From positions 1-64,000 of the forward strand of contig JALJEE010003038.1 of the NCBI GenBank assembly GCA_023231475.1: a stretch of DNA of 64,000 nt. Reading direction: 5' to 3'. Under the pieces are notes generated by a model. It was not told the DNA's origin, made no database searches, and was given only the letters and a program-made list of their open reading frames with translations. Every line of letters starts with the position of its first letter. The first letter of the stretch is position 1. The DNA is from Seison nebaliae. Lineage: Eukaryota; Rotifera; Pararotatoria; Seisonacea; Seisonidae. The position numbers and the translations under genes were made by a program. Shown in pieces: positions 1-11,336 of the stretch.

Positions 1-10
1 TTTTATCGAT

Positions 11-1075
11 GTGTGTCATAATAACCACAAGTTAGACGAATGTGTAAATCTTATTAATCATTCCCATATCTCTTCCTATGACGAATTGATGAAGGTGATC
101 TGTACTCACGGTTCTTCCTTTCATAAGAAATCATTACACAAGAATGATAATCGTCGAACTATTTTCAATTTCGAAAGTATTAGTCATTTAAAAATGAGAG
201 CAAAAAATGCAATTCACCGTTACTATTCGAACAGGGCGTTGAGTAATAGAATATGTATGTATGAGGAAAAAAAACTATTTAGAAGAAGCGTACGTTCCTT
301 AATCTATGAAAACACTTCTTCAAAGTTCAATACGAACATGCTTCAAGTGAACAGTAAGAAATTCTGGCAAGATATTCAGCAGACATCGAGTGTCTCCAGT
401 AATTCTATTCCCGTTGATATTGTAGAATTTAAAGAATTTTGTGAGAAAATGATGGTTGATAGGAAGATTCAATTTCATCATGAGAATGTGGAAAAGGACA
501 TTGAAATGCCGTTTGTGGAGATAAGTATCGATGAAACGAGACAAGCTCTTTCCAATCTTGATGTGAAGAAGTGCCTCCGTTCGGATAATTTATGTCTTCA
601 GATTATCGCAGAATTGAATCCGTCACTGTTCGAAATGATAGTTTCCCATATAAATCGTATAATGATGAGGTGGATTATTCGACTCTTAGGAAGTTCCTTA
701 TAATTCCAATTGTGAAAAGTGGCAGTAAGGACTCGTGCGACGTAAATTCGTACCGTCCAATATCTATTTCTAGTGGAATGATTAAGCTGATGAAAGCCAT
801 CATAAAGCAACGATTAGAAAACATTTTATTTTCAGGCAAATGTCAATTTGCATATCGGTCTACCGGAAGAGGTACTCTTCCGCTTATTCTTCTCTTACGT
901 TATTTCATCGCGAAGTGTAAAAATACCAAATCTAACTTCATAATCTGCTTTCTGGACGCATGAAAAGCGTTTGATTCCGTAGACATCAACTGTGGTATTG
1001 TGTTACTTAGACAGAGTGGTGTTCATGAGAACTATATCCGTTTCATCGAACGTCTATCTAAGCGAAAAAAATTCA
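11..1075 (+). mobile_element. Degenerate non-LTR retrotransposon (LINE) reverse transcriptase, 5' part
   Basis: A broken reverse transcriptase reading frame of a LINE-type element. The first frame (to about 690) covers the region before the polymerase core. After a frameshift near 680 the next frame carries the typical RT blocks: a K-x-G block reading VKSGSKDSCDVNSYRPIS, then QFAYRSTGRGT, then the first catalytic block FLDA*KAFDSVD, where the stop at 961-963 interrupts the aspartate-containing motif A. Similarity fades after about 1075. The frameshift plus the internal stop mean it is dead. The left end lies outside the window. The same family is seen at 3320, 44375, 47940 and 58195 (minus strand). 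Confidence 0.85.
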
Positions 1076-1425
1076 CAATAATAATTAGTAATCATTTAAT
1101 ATTTTCTATTACAACAACTAGTGCAATTAAAAGTTGACTAGACTTTTACTGAAACATCATTTGACAATAATCTCCCCAAAAATAATTCTAAACTGGAAAT
1201 AAAATATTTTTGCCATGTCTAAAATGAATAATAATTTGTTAAATAATTATGATATTGTGGAAGAAAATGTCTCCCTTCAAGTAGATGACGATAATGAAGT
1301 TCGGTCTTGGATTTCGGTAGTTTAGCACAGTAATGGCCCCGTCAATTGCTTTTTTAGATGATTCATATTTTCTAAAAAGGATAGATGAGATATGGAGTGT
1401 TGTTGTTTGGGGGAAAGAATTCGGA

Positions 1426-1839
1426 TGAAAAATTATCCAAGAAGGAAATTGCTCGAAAGAAGTTCCGTTAGGCGATTCGCGATCTAAGTGGGAGAGCAAA
1501 ATCTACCAAGTGAAGCACGATGGGGGATTTAACGTCATTCGCAAGAAGCTTTACAATATTTTCATTGACATGATATCGGAAATGAAGATTGTAAAGGATA
1601 TTGATTTACAGCGCATAGCCACGGATATCAATAACAGTTTGGAAGAAGCATTTCATATTGATGAATTCAAATGTTCGCGCCATTTCATCGACAATTTCAA
1701 AAAAATTCAATCTCTGCTCAAGAGAAATTACGAAATTCTGAGTTACGAGCCTAGCACGCTCCCGTTGCGATTTTGGGAGAACAACAAGGTTAGTTATCTT
1801 GCAGTTAGTTTACAAGTTGTTAGTTTACTTGTTAGTTAA
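1426..1839 (+). pseudogene. CENP-B/Tigger-type helix-turn-helix remnant
   Basis: An open stretch from about 1432 encodes a basic helical segment with the spacing of a CENP-B-type HTH domain as found in pogo/Tigger transposases: an amphipathic helix (KKLYNIFIDMISEMK), a second helix with IDLQRIATDIN, then FKCSRHFIDNFKKI followed by a short basic run. No DDE catalytic domain follows, and the frame ends at 1839 in low-complexity sequence. No convincing ATG precedes it. It is probably a transposon remnant; a domesticated DNA-binding exon cannot be excluded. Confidence 0.4.
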
Positions 1840-2186
1840 TTATTCTTTCTTTTCCAAATATGTATTCTTTTAGACCTTCATTGTGTTCTGTCGAACTATT
1901 GAATTAATACGGAAAGAACTCTAAATGTAAAAGTAAACATTACATATAAACTTACTTGGATAATCGTATGTTAAGATTATGAACTTAATTAAGACTCATA
2001 TACTTTCAACTTGTTTATTATCCTTTTGGAATGGAACATACGAATATACAAAACCAAGACTCAGCTTTTTTCTGTTGACAAACGTTTCCTAAAATTAACA
2101 AAAATAGACATTGGTTAACGCATTATAAAATTTCCGAAATAAAATCTTTTTCCAAGTAATTTAGAAATTTTTTCACATTATATAAA
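1840..2186. other. AT-rich spacer
   Basis: No coding signal on either strand. It separates the HTH remnant from the ZP-domain gene and should hold that gene's promoter. Confidence 0.5.
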
Positions 2187-3152
2187 ATGAAAATTTCATT
2201 TTTAATACCATGTTTTTTTCTGATAATGTTTTGCAGCATTGATGGTTTGAGTTTCTATTTTTGCATCCGTTTAAGTAAGATTAAATTATCTAACTTCTAA
2301 TAACCAGCTAGACGACGACCTAATTTTAATCTAAAGTGCGATGAATTTTTGACCATAACGTTGATGGACCATCATGACGATTATCCTAATTTCTATATTG
2401 ATGGAAACGTTAGCAAATGTGAGATGCAAGGGAAAACAAACAGACCGATAATTATCGAAAATGATTGCATGACTCGAGTCAGTAACTCAACACATTTCAT
2501 CAAATCATTCATACAAATCGAATTTTTCAATATCATTCAATCTGGAAACGGTTTATTTCAATTTGAATGTACTAACGGCCAAGGCTCTGTATCAGAAGAA
2601 GTCATTTCGAAGTTAATTTATTTGCTTAATTTTATAAAATATTCTTTAAATTAGTATCAACGACATCAATTATATAGCACAATCATCTAATGTTCAATTC
2701 GATGTGTTGCTCGATCTTTCACCAAACCCAATGAAAGTTGGCCATCGTACAACATTAACATTGACAATCGCTGATACTATACTTAATAGTTAATTTTAGT
2801 GACTTAATCTTATCTTCCCTTTATAAACGATTTAACTTCAGAAACTTGTGAAGAATTAAATTGTGAAGTTCTTTGTAAAGCTTGTTTACCTGGAAAATTA
2901 AATTGTCAAGATTTAAAGTTTTTTTCTTCACCACTATATTTTTTCGAATTTATTATAAGCATGTTTAAGCAGGAGATTCTTTTACATCAATTCCCTTTCA
3001 TAGACAATGAGATGAAATTTGAATTTTATGGTTTCCAATTTTTTGACTCCGCCACTATGGAAATTAATTGTGGGGTGACAAATAATTTATACGATTTTGA
3101 TACCGGTATATTGGGAGAAAAATCAAAATTTGTAAAATTATTCACTGATTAA
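2187..3152 (+). CDS. Secreted ZP-domain-like protein
   Basis: Five exons join in frame: 2187-2274, 2308-2611, 2655-2788, 2842-2917 and 2960-3152 (264 aa; introns of 33-53 nt, all GT-AG). The product starts with a hydrophobic signal peptide (MKISFLIPCFFLIMFC). The rest resembles a zona pellucida module: a first Cys followed by a strand pair with F-x-I-D-G-N and a second Cys, the sequence KVGHRTTLTLTI in the middle (compare the VGD-x-L-T-L block), and a late FQFFDSATMEINCGV block like the conserved F-x-F-x-x-S...I-x-C of ZP-C. No C-terminal membrane segment was found, so it may lack an anchor or continue in an unseen exon. ZP proteins polymerise in cuticles and extracellular matrices. Family call by motif only; it could be another Cys-rich secreted protein. 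Confidence 0.6.
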
Positions 3153-3244
3153 ACGTTTATTTCTGAAAGATTTATAACAAATAAAAAAAATAATAAAATA
3201 AAAAATAACATAAACTATTAAAAAACTATAAAATCTTTTTGATT

Positions 3245-3312
3245 TTATCTTACACTACAAATTAGTAGTATATATAGTATATAGTATATACTATACTACT
3301 ATATACTATTAG
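3245..3312. repeat. TA-rich palindromic simple repeat
   Basis: Alternating TAGTATA/TATACTA units form near-perfect inverted repeats around 3261-3311. It directly abuts the 3' end of the minus-strand LINE fragment that starts near 3320, so it is likely the variable 3' tail of that insertion. Confidence 0.6.
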
Positions 3313-3319
3313 TACTATA

Positions 3320-3775
3320 ACTTGCCCCCGCGGGGCAAATCATATAAAAAAAGATAGCTCCTTAAAGCAGTTATTTAAAATAAGGTTCCTACCGATACCA
3401 ATGTACTCCTTGAGTGATTCGAGAACCAGATCACTAATAACAAAATTGGATACAAGTGATAAGGACTCGTCGAGAGAAGATGGAAATTCAAGAGAATAAT
3501 ATCGGCAAAAAAATTGGAGAGGCGACGAGAAGCTCTCACATTGTGTATACGTTGGGACTGGAAGGGCTAATCGGGAAACCGAGTTAATTACTTTCAGATA
3601 CCTCTGTGCCAGAAGTAGCTTTAGAAGAGTCACTTCGCAAATCGAGACATCCGAGCATTCGAACTGTTCTATTATATGTTCGATCAACGCATCGCAATGA
3701 CTTTTCTGTATTCGATATAGAGACTGGCAGCCCATAAAAATCACAACAGTAACACACGAACAATTTCAGTTTCAA
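3320..3775 (-). mobile_element. LINE 3'-end fragment, copy 1
   Basis: The minus strand has an open frame of about 134 codons that lacks recognisable RT catalytic motifs. It matches the piece at 44375-44805 over its whole length at DNA level (for example, both contain gttctattatatg, atgacttttctgtatt and aaaatcacaacagta). At protein level its end, F-x-RYY-x-L followed by an L-rich helix and IG-x-x-RN-x-L-I-L, resembles the C terminus of the larger LINE piece at 58195-59170. All three end at a related boundary (ccccgc-ggg or ccttcaggataaat). It is read as the C-terminal part of ORF2 plus the element's 3' end, 5'-truncated as is usual for LINEs. Confidence 0.65.
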
Positions 3776-4459
3776 TTTGATAGAGAAAAACTTGCACCAA
3801 TGATGGTAGGATTAAAAAGATCTAAGGAATTTACATCCTACGCGATCTACTAATGCTGAACTTCTTTTCTTGCTGTCGATATGACATCCCAGGAAACACA
3901 CTATCGAAAAGTAGCCGCAGATTTTTTAAAAGATTTATTAATTTTTTCCGGCATGTCAAAAAAAAACTAATATCTAAAAAAATAATATTGGAATAATTTT
4001 CGAACAATTATCGGCAATTAAAGAAAATAAACAGCCGTCCAATGAACCAGTGGCTAAATTAATAGATTATCTTTTTCTAAAAAAATTACTTGATGATCGA
4101 CGATGGCACTTACTATTCATATACCTTTAAAACATATGTAAAATATTCCAACTGAATCCGATTAATTTAGATACACAGTACGGTTTCTTGATCAATCGCA
4201 ACATAATTCGTGAAAAAAACTTCAAAAGAATTATAATCAGTCGAAAGATTTTTGATAAATCAAAATTGAATCAAAGGATATTGATAGATTGGACAAGGTT
4301 AATTAATGATTATAAAATATTTATTCACAACGCGGAAATTTGATTTGAATAAAAAATATTAAAAAAGGTAAAATTTTATAGTGATAAAACTGGGATTGAG
4401 GTTGACAAAAATTGAGGTAATGTTCCTTTATTATCATGGCGTCACACATTTTCGAGAAT
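3776..4459. other. Gene-free AT-rich stretch
   Basis: Poly-A/T runs and no supported coding exon. Some of it may be decayed retroelement sequence. Confidence 0.5.
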
Positions 4460-4954
4460 TCACAATCTCTTTATTCGTTTCACTAATCTCTCCGATCTTC
4501 TAAGACCTTCTCTATTTTTCACGTTATTCCCATCATCATTTATCGACTTCATTTTCTTTTTCTCACTTTTCTTTAGATTTACTTCTCCCACACTTCTCTC
4601 CGGTTCGTCATCCGTCTTATCTTCTTTAATCGTCAGATTTATTTTCTCATTCATCTTATCCAAAAGTAAACAAGAAAAATCGTTAATTTTATTTTTTAAT
4701 CGATCTTGATCTTTCTGTATGGTAGTGCATAGGTCCTTGAACGTACCTTTACCATTACGTTTTTCCATTTCACACTCTTTCCTTAAATCGTCCAAACTGT
4801 CCATTGCTGCTGCGAAATATATTTCAAATATGTCGAACTTCTCCCAAAATTTATTAGTGGTTGAACCAGAAGTATTATCGCCAACGTTCATTTTATCAAA
4901 CGTCTTCTGCCTCATTGAATATGTTTCGTACGCTTCATTCTCATTTATGGACAT
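4460..4954 (-). CDS. Hypothetical charged coiled-coil protein (164 aa)
   Basis: A single uninterrupted frame starting at a good ATG and ending at TAG-like stop 4460. Residues about 40-110 are helical and charged (DSLDDLRKECEMEKR, then KDQDRLKNKINDF) and predict a coiled coil. The C terminus is strongly basic with a bipartite nuclear-localisation look (LRRSERLVKRIKRL). No enzymatic motif and no membrane segment. It lies among retroelement debris, so it may be part of a mobile element. I do not recognise the family. Confidence 0.4.
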   Translation of the reverse strand: MSINENEAYETYSMRQKTFDKMNVGDNTSGSTTNKFWEKFDIFEIYFAAAMDSLDDLRKECEMEKRNGKGTFKDLCTTIQKDQDRLKNKINDFSCLLLDKMNEKINLTIKEDKTDDEPERSVGEVNLKKSEKKKMKSINDDGNNVKNREGLRRSERLVKRIKRL

Positions 4955-5106
4955 GATATTGAGAAAACAATTTACGTTACAATACGTAAAGAAGATATAA
5001 AGGTGTTCTTTATTATTAGAATCAAAAGCAGGATTGAAAAGAATAAGAGAGATTCGTACACTTACGAGTTTCCCTCATATTAACATATCTTTCATGTTAC
5101 GTTTAG

Positions 5107-5334
5107 TTAGATAGTTCTATCATATTTAGATTTAATTATTTGGCTTGCAACTACACTCGTCCCTCTTCTGAAAGTGGTTGTAACATTCCGACGAGCCCAA
5201 CCAAATTTTGAACCCTTGATTTCCAACATCGTTGGCGAAACAAGGATTTGATCGCAATCGCTATTTTCACATTTGATGAGGTTAGCCTTGCTTTCTTTTT
5301 CGCAAATGCAATTCTGTTTCTTCCGTTTGTACAT
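5107..5334 (-). CDS. Short Cys-containing ORF next to integrase remnant
   Basis: 75 codons from ATG at 5334. The N-terminal CICEKESKANLIKCENSDC has C-x-C...C-x4-C spacing reminiscent of half a PHD/zinc finger. The remainder is basic and not recognisable. It follows the integrase frame by a few bases on the same strand but in another frame. It is most likely part of the same decayed element; it is not supported as an independent gene. Confidence 0.25.
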   Translation of the reverse strand: MYKRKKQNCICEKESKANLIKCENSDCDQILVSPTMLEIKGSKFGWARRNVTTTFRRGTSVVASQIIKSKYDRTI

Positions 5335-5336
5335 GG

Positions 5337-5830
5337 CTAATTATGTTTCTTGTCGAGTGTTGTTTCCCTTCTCATTTTCGATAACCTGTTGGTAGAGATG
5401 TTGTATTGGTGATTGTATGATTTGTATGTTGATTGGTGAATATTTAGCTTTCCCATAAAAATCGTTCGGTTGAAAGTTCGAACCGAAGTTCTGAAGTTAT
5501 TGTACGAGATTGACCTCGCAATCATAGATTCCAGATATTCGCAAATATTTCGACTATGGATGTTTTTTAATGCGAATGCGAAGAGAAATGTACTGAAATG
5601 ATGTTCTATATATAATATATATAAATGATACCCGTTTTCATTAATCGATTTTTCGAGAGGACCAGAACAATCCATTGTCCATATTTCATTTGGTTGGACT
5701 GTTGATATTTTCAACCAAAACTTTCTACGGTTTCTGGATCATCCTGACATTTTGAAATAACCGTTTGCCAGATGTTTTTCAGGATGAACAGCGTGAATTC
5801 TCCTGCTGCTAATTCTATCCACAAAATATC
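5337..5830 (-). pseudogene. LTR-retrotransposon integrase fragment
   Basis: The frame from 5714 to 5337 begins with the integrase core signature PNEIWTMDCSGPL (W-x-x-D-x-x-GP, containing the first catalytic Asp), followed by GYHLYILYIEHHFSTFLFAFALK, as in gypsy-like elements. Just upstream (5700-5830), in two shifted frames, lies sequence like the end of the zinc-binding N-terminal domain (IWQTVISKCQ). The second Asp and the Glu of the DDE triad are not visible. Frameshifts and missing domains show it is non-functional. Confidence 0.7.
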
Positions 5831-6403
5831 ATTCTTCTATTTAATTTTTTTTGTCGTGATTCAATATAACTTGGTCCATATCTACTTCGATAGCAATTCT
5901 TTTCATTCTTCTTCCCAATTCCACACAATCTTCGTCTATTTTTTGATTGTTCGTTATAATTGCTTCGATACTGTTGCATTCTACTATTGTTACATAGTTT
6001 GGAGATAGTACATCCGCAATTGCATTTTCTCTCGAAATCGGCTATCGGGCAAAATTGATTTTTTTTAATGCCCTAACTTTCTTCGAATTTCATTAAAGGC
6101 ATCGAGACAGACCTGGTTCAAAAACTTTTTCATTGGTATGATATAAAACAATGTTCGGAATGGTTTTTTTGACCACCTTATAGATCATTCACTTGTCAGT
6201 TTAATCAATTTCGTTCACTAAATTTCAATACAAATTTTTCGTTTGTTTAAATTAAAATTTAATGGATGGCTTTGCTTCCCATTTAAATTAATTTACTTTC
6301 TGTCCTTTATCAACTACATTGAAATAGGTGTGAAAATATTATTTACTTAAGTCAGGTGAATAGTATATCAGATTGAATCATTATAATAATTCCAACTGAC
6401 GAA
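5831..6403. other. Spacer upstream of S1P lyase
   Basis: No supported exon on either strand. It should contain the promoter of the lyase gene; no clear core-promoter motif was recognised. Confidence 0.4.
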
Positions 6404-8442
6404 ATGGATGGAAATCTGCTTTATCAATTTTTAACGAATTTTGTGTCTAGAGAAACGATTTTGGCATATGTTAATATTTTTGGTCTTATCATGACGAAAA
6501 ACTAAATCATGATTAGAGAGATTTTTTTTCATATTTTAATGACATTAGAGAAGGAATTGGGGAAATTATCAATGATTCAATCAAACAATATTCACATTTA
6601 TCCGTTGTGATGACAACGGTAGTTTTCATGTTACTTTTCAATCATATCTTCAATTGGTTATTTGGAGAAGAACATGAATTTAGTTAGTTATTTTGTTATG
6701 TACAAAACGAATGATAATTGTTCCAATCAGATATTTTCACAAGAATGAAATTATCAATTTTTCGTCTTTTGCGTCAAATGCCAATAATTTCTGGTTTTAT
6801 TGAAAAAGAAATAATGTCAGCACGTCAAATGTTGCAGAATGGTGTTGAAGAGAATAATAAAAATGTTGGCTATACATTAACTCTTCCAAAAGATGGTTTG
6901 AGTGATAAGGACATATTGAGCACAATGAAGAAATATCAAAAATTGCAAACTGTCAATTGGAAGGAACAATGTTCTGGTACTGTTTATGGTGCCGTCGACG
7001 ACGTTACGGAATTATGTACAAATATTTTTAGGAGCCAAATGTATTCAAATCTTTTACATCCTGATGTCTTCCCAGATGCGAGAAAAATGGAAGTCGAAGT
7101 TGTTCGATGGGTTTCAAACGGATTCAATGGCGATGACAATGTCGTCGGATGTGTAACAAGTGGAGGAACGGAAAGTATCATGTTGGCATGTAAAAGTTCT
7201 CGAGAACGTGCCAGAGCGAAAGGAATCAAATTTCCAGAAATGATTTTAGCAACATCTGCTCATGTGGCATTTCATAAAGCAGCTGATTATTTCGGTATCA
7301 GAACAAAAATTGTATCGATTGATAATAAGACGAAACAAATTAAAGTTTCGGAAATGAAGAAGAAAATAACGAAGAACACTTGTCTCTTAGTTGGATCAAC
7401 TCCACCATATCCCCATGGAATTTGCGATCCAATTGAAGAAATTTCAAAAGTTTTTTTTTCTTTATTAATTTATAATTTCTTATAGTGTTTCTTATAATTT
7501 TTATTTTAACAAAATTTTGAAAATTTAAAGTTGGGTGAAAAATATGATATTCTTGTTCATGTTGACGCATGTTTAGGAGGATTCATCCTGATGTTTCTCG
7601 AAGAAGCTGGTTTTGGTGATCGCAAACCAATTTGTGATTTTAGATTGTCTGGAGTAACTTCAATTTCATGTGATACTCATAAAGTTTTTTAAGTTTCTTT
7701 TTTTATTTGTCATAACTTTTCCGTTACAGTATGGCTACTGTCCTAAAGGTTCTAGCGTTATTCTTTATCGAAATAGTTCAATTCGTCGATATCAATATTT
7801 CAACTATGTTAATTGGCCGGGAGGAATATATGCAGCAGCTACATTTGCAGGATCTAAACCAGGTGCATTGATCGCCACCACTTGGGCTACTTTGTTACAT
7901 TTTGGTGTGAATGGATATGCAGATTGTGTTCGGAATATTATAGAAATTGCCGATTATTGGAGAAAAGCGTTTAGTTCAATAATTTCTTTTCGAATTCTAT
8001 ATTATTTGAAGAATTACAAACATGGCCGATATCGAATTAATGGGGAAAAGTAATTTATCTGTAATTGCTATTCAATCAAAGACGTTGAATGTTCACAAGA
8101 TTGGTGAAGAAATGAATGAAATAGGATGGCATCTTACTCATTTACAATTTCCATCCGGGTTCTATAATTTATCTCTTGAAAAAATTGTGAATAATTTATT
8201 AAAATAATAGAATTCATATTGCAGTAACTTTATGTCACACGAGACCAAATGTTAAGAAACGTTTTATTGACGATTTACGAGTGGCAGTTGAACGTGTGAA
8301 AAAGAATCCAAATGTGAAGAAGGATGAAATGGCTGCCATTTATGGAACTACACAGAAAGTGTCGGATCGAACAATCATCGAAGACATCGCTAAAGAATAT
8401 CTAGATGCCAATCTTTCCATCAATCATTTACTTAAAAAGTAA
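6404..8442 (+). CDS. Sphingosine-1-phosphate lyase
   Basis: Seven exons sum to 567 codons (566 aa, the family's usual length): 6404-6482, 6551-6682, 6731-7449, 7531-7683, 7730-7968, 8012-8158 and 8211-8442. The enzyme cleaves sphingosine-1-phosphate to phosphoethanolamine and hexadecenal, the exit step of sphingolipid breakdown, at the ER membrane. Exon 2 gives the single N-terminal membrane segment ([20 protein letters not shown]). Then follow [19 protein letters not shown], the cofactor-binding [17 protein letters not shown] and the PLP-lysine motif [13 protein letters not shown] split by an intron, GAIYG-like [10 protein letters not shown] near the end. All catalytic landmarks are intact. 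The ATG at 6404 was chosen because it joins exon 2 in phase. Confidence 0.93.
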
Positions 8443-8485
8443 TTTGAATGAAAGATTATTTTCGTTAAGAAATTTGTGATTAAAA

Positions 8486-10293
8486 ATGATGTTGATTTGT
8501 ATTTTAATAATAAATTTCGATTTCGTTTATTCGACTTTCACTTTTCGTGGTCTCAATTTAGACCATTATCATAAGACTCTTCATACACATGCTCATCAAT
8601 ATGTAAAGGAATTATCTAAAAAATGGTATTTCGAAATGTTCTCACCATTCCCCATCGAACATACTGATAAATATTCGTTATATCGATTAGGGTCTCGATT
8701 CAATAAACAACATCCTTATTTGTTGAAAGTTTTATTAATGTTAAATAAATTTGGAATTTATTTTCCGGATAGATTCGTTGGGAGAGCAGTGAAGATGATA
8801 TATTTCCATATTCCGCCACATTGAATGAGATGGCAACATTAAAGGATCTTTATCAACAAGTATTACAACGAGGACGACTAGATGCAATGATTGCAATGGA
8901 CAGTCGCTTTAGTTTTAAGAGATTAATTCCCTTGCCAATTTATTCGATGCATATCGATCCTGATATTGGTTTTATTAAATTTCAGACTTGTTTAAAAACT
9001 TCCCTTCTTAGAGGGTGGGAGATTTCCACATTTAGATCCTTTAAAAAAATATTCCGCATTACTAACTAAAGGAAGTACTCATTCTGTTAATGGAAGATGG
9101 TTGTCAATTACTGATATCATAAGGAATCCATTAGATGAACAATTGTCGATTCCACAAGCACCGAATGCTGTGGATATCCTAATAATATTAAAACAAATGA
9201 TGTACTTCGTTCAAACGTTACATGAAGGAAGGTTTCTTTTTCTGTACGATTCTTAATTAAACGAAACGTCTAAAGATTTTTCTTGTGTGGAACATCACCT
9301 AATACAATTCTATTGGATATGTCATGGGTAAGGAATGTAAATCGAATAAAGAATCATTTGCGCAAGAAATTCTATTGGAAAATGAGAAGTGGAAAGTTGA
9401 AACGTCTAGGTCCGAAAAACTTAAATTTTCGACGTTTACTTAAGAAAATCAGACAACAAGTTTATAAAAATAACACAAATTCCGATTATCAGTGTCTTAC
9501 TGATACTGGAAATTACAAATGGAGAAATATCATGTCCGTCAACTCACGAATAGCGAGAAAGTTCGCTAATCAGAAAGTCTCGTTGAATACGGAACAAATT
9601 GATCAGTATCTCTCATATCCAAATGTATTATTTGCGAATATTGGAGAAGGAAAATTTTTGAAGCCAACAGTGTCGTTGAACTTGGCAATTTCTGCATCGA
9701 CCAAAGTTGATTGTTCTCATTCAAACGATTGGTGTGATATTGCCTATGCAACATTTCTTTTAATACTTCGGGCTTCCGATGAATTTCATTGGAAAAATTT
9801 AAAAATGGAACAAACAAGAAAAAATGTGAAAATAAAATATGGTTATAATATTGTTGAACAACCATATTTCGATTCTAACATCCTTCCCGAAAAATATAAA
9901 CAAATGTGGAAGAACCGTTATAAAAAAGCTTGGAGATTTAAACCTTTATATGATCTATTTTCTGATGCGGTAATACCACGTAACTTGAAAATAGAAACAG
10001 GTGACAAGAATATTTATCAAAAGAATATTTGGATATCAAAAGATGATTTTATTAGAATCGTCACTAACGATCGTTTATTATCAATTCTATCAGTACGTCA
10101 TTTTTATGAAGAAGATTGGTTATTTAATAATCATAACATAACGGATGATGAGCTGAGAAATGTTCGAGATAAAAAGAAACTTTATGAAAAAGAACTTTTT
10201 ACAATTATAACGTTTCTTACTAAAACACATTGTCGTGTTAATGCAGCGGAGGAATTCGATGTTGATGCAATGAGGAAAAAATTTTTTAAATAA
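8486..10293 (+). CDS. Secreted kinase-like protein (probable pseudokinase)
   Basis: Four exons (8486-8728, 8773-8968, 9012-9231, 9276-10293) give 558 aa; the removed introns are 43-44 nt. The N terminus is a signal peptide (MMLICILIINFDFVYS). The order of segments resembles a protein-kinase fold: LGSRFNKQHPYLLKIRW (degenerate glycine loop and beta3), an alpha-C-like ATLNEMATLKDLYQQV, an alpha-E-like ILKQMMYFVQTLHEG, then LCGTSPNTILLD in place of HRDLKPxNILL, and DWCDIAYATFLLIL as alpha-F. The catalytic HRD Asp and a DFG are not seen, so it is probably inactive. The long basic middle (KNHLRKKFYWKMRSGKLKR) is unusual. It starts 43 bp after the S1P lyase stop. It shares architecture with the gene at 46135. 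Kinase relationship is inference from pattern. Confidence 0.6.
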
Positions 10294-10434
10294 AAATCAT
10301 CAAAATGATTAAATTATTTCATCTAAAACATAAATAAAAAACGACAAAAAATTAGAAATACAGTTTAATATATAGTTTCGAAAAAAAAACTTTCAAATAT
10401 TTATTTTATTTACAAATATGAAATATCTTAAAAG

Positions 10435-11336
10435 TTATTTCAATAATTCCGTTCGTGCTTTCCCTACAAGTTTAAATGCATCTTCGCTTTTTGGATGACG
10501 GTTTTTATCTGGATGCAACATCTTCGCCAGTCTCCGATAAGCATTGTTGATTTCATCTTTATTGGCATTAGTGGGAATATTCAATCGTTCATGACAAGTT
10601 TTAGCGAGAAGTACTCGATCAATCTCTTGTTCTTGAGATATTGTACATTTGACATTAAGAGAAGTTAATTGTGACTCATTTCGAATATCATCTGCAGTTA
10701 CTTGTGATTTCATGATCCTAAGCGAATTGTCAAATATCGTTGAGAATAGTTTGTCCACATTCTCACCAGATAATGAAGATACTTCAAAATAATCATGAAA
10801 ATTGTTCTCCAACGCAAATTTCTTCACTTTAAACAAATCCACTTGACGACGTGCCGCTTGATCTAACTTAGTTCCACATAAATAACACAAATGAGTTTTC
10901 AACTTCTTCGACTCATCTTTTATTTCCGATAACCAGAACTTCAGCGAACTAAAACTATTTAAGTCTGTTATATCGTAACACAATAGAATCACATCGTAAT
11001 CTGTATAGAATTCGTTTCTGACGTTGTAGAAGAAAGTTTGACCGCCCATATCAAATATGTTTACCTATTTTTTCAGGAAATCGATATAAATAGAAATCGA
11101 AATATTTTAGATAAACTATCATCTTTTCGTCACCAGATGTGTAAGTGGTCACACCATAATCTATACCAATTGTCATTAAATATTTGTTAACAAATCTCTT
11201 CTCACAATATCGTTTAATAAGACATGATTTTCCTGTAAGAACCGTCAATAAATGATAATAGATAAATATGCAAACCAGTTTCCGCAGGTCCAGTCGTAAC
11301 AACTTTAATCGTGTATGGCTCACTTATATCTTCCAT
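10435..11336 (-). CDS. DNAJC27: DnaJ homolog subfamily C member 27 (Rab-like GTPase with J domain)
   Basis: Three exons, minus strand: 11336-11276, 11232-11117 and 11064-10435, 268 aa (human about 273). The order is a small GTPase followed by a J domain. P-loop GPAETGKSCLIKRYCE, switch region IGIDYGV, then VNIFDMGGQ (Walker B/G3), a G4-like CGTKLDQ where the usual NKxD Asn is replaced, and EVSSLSGENV as G5. The C-terminal J domain (about 200-268) keeps YRRLAKMLHPDKNRHP, with the HPD that stimulates Hsp70. Known relatives act in MAPK signalling and trafficking. Two short introns split the P-loop and the segment before G3. The ATG gives the typical short leader. Confidence 0.93.
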
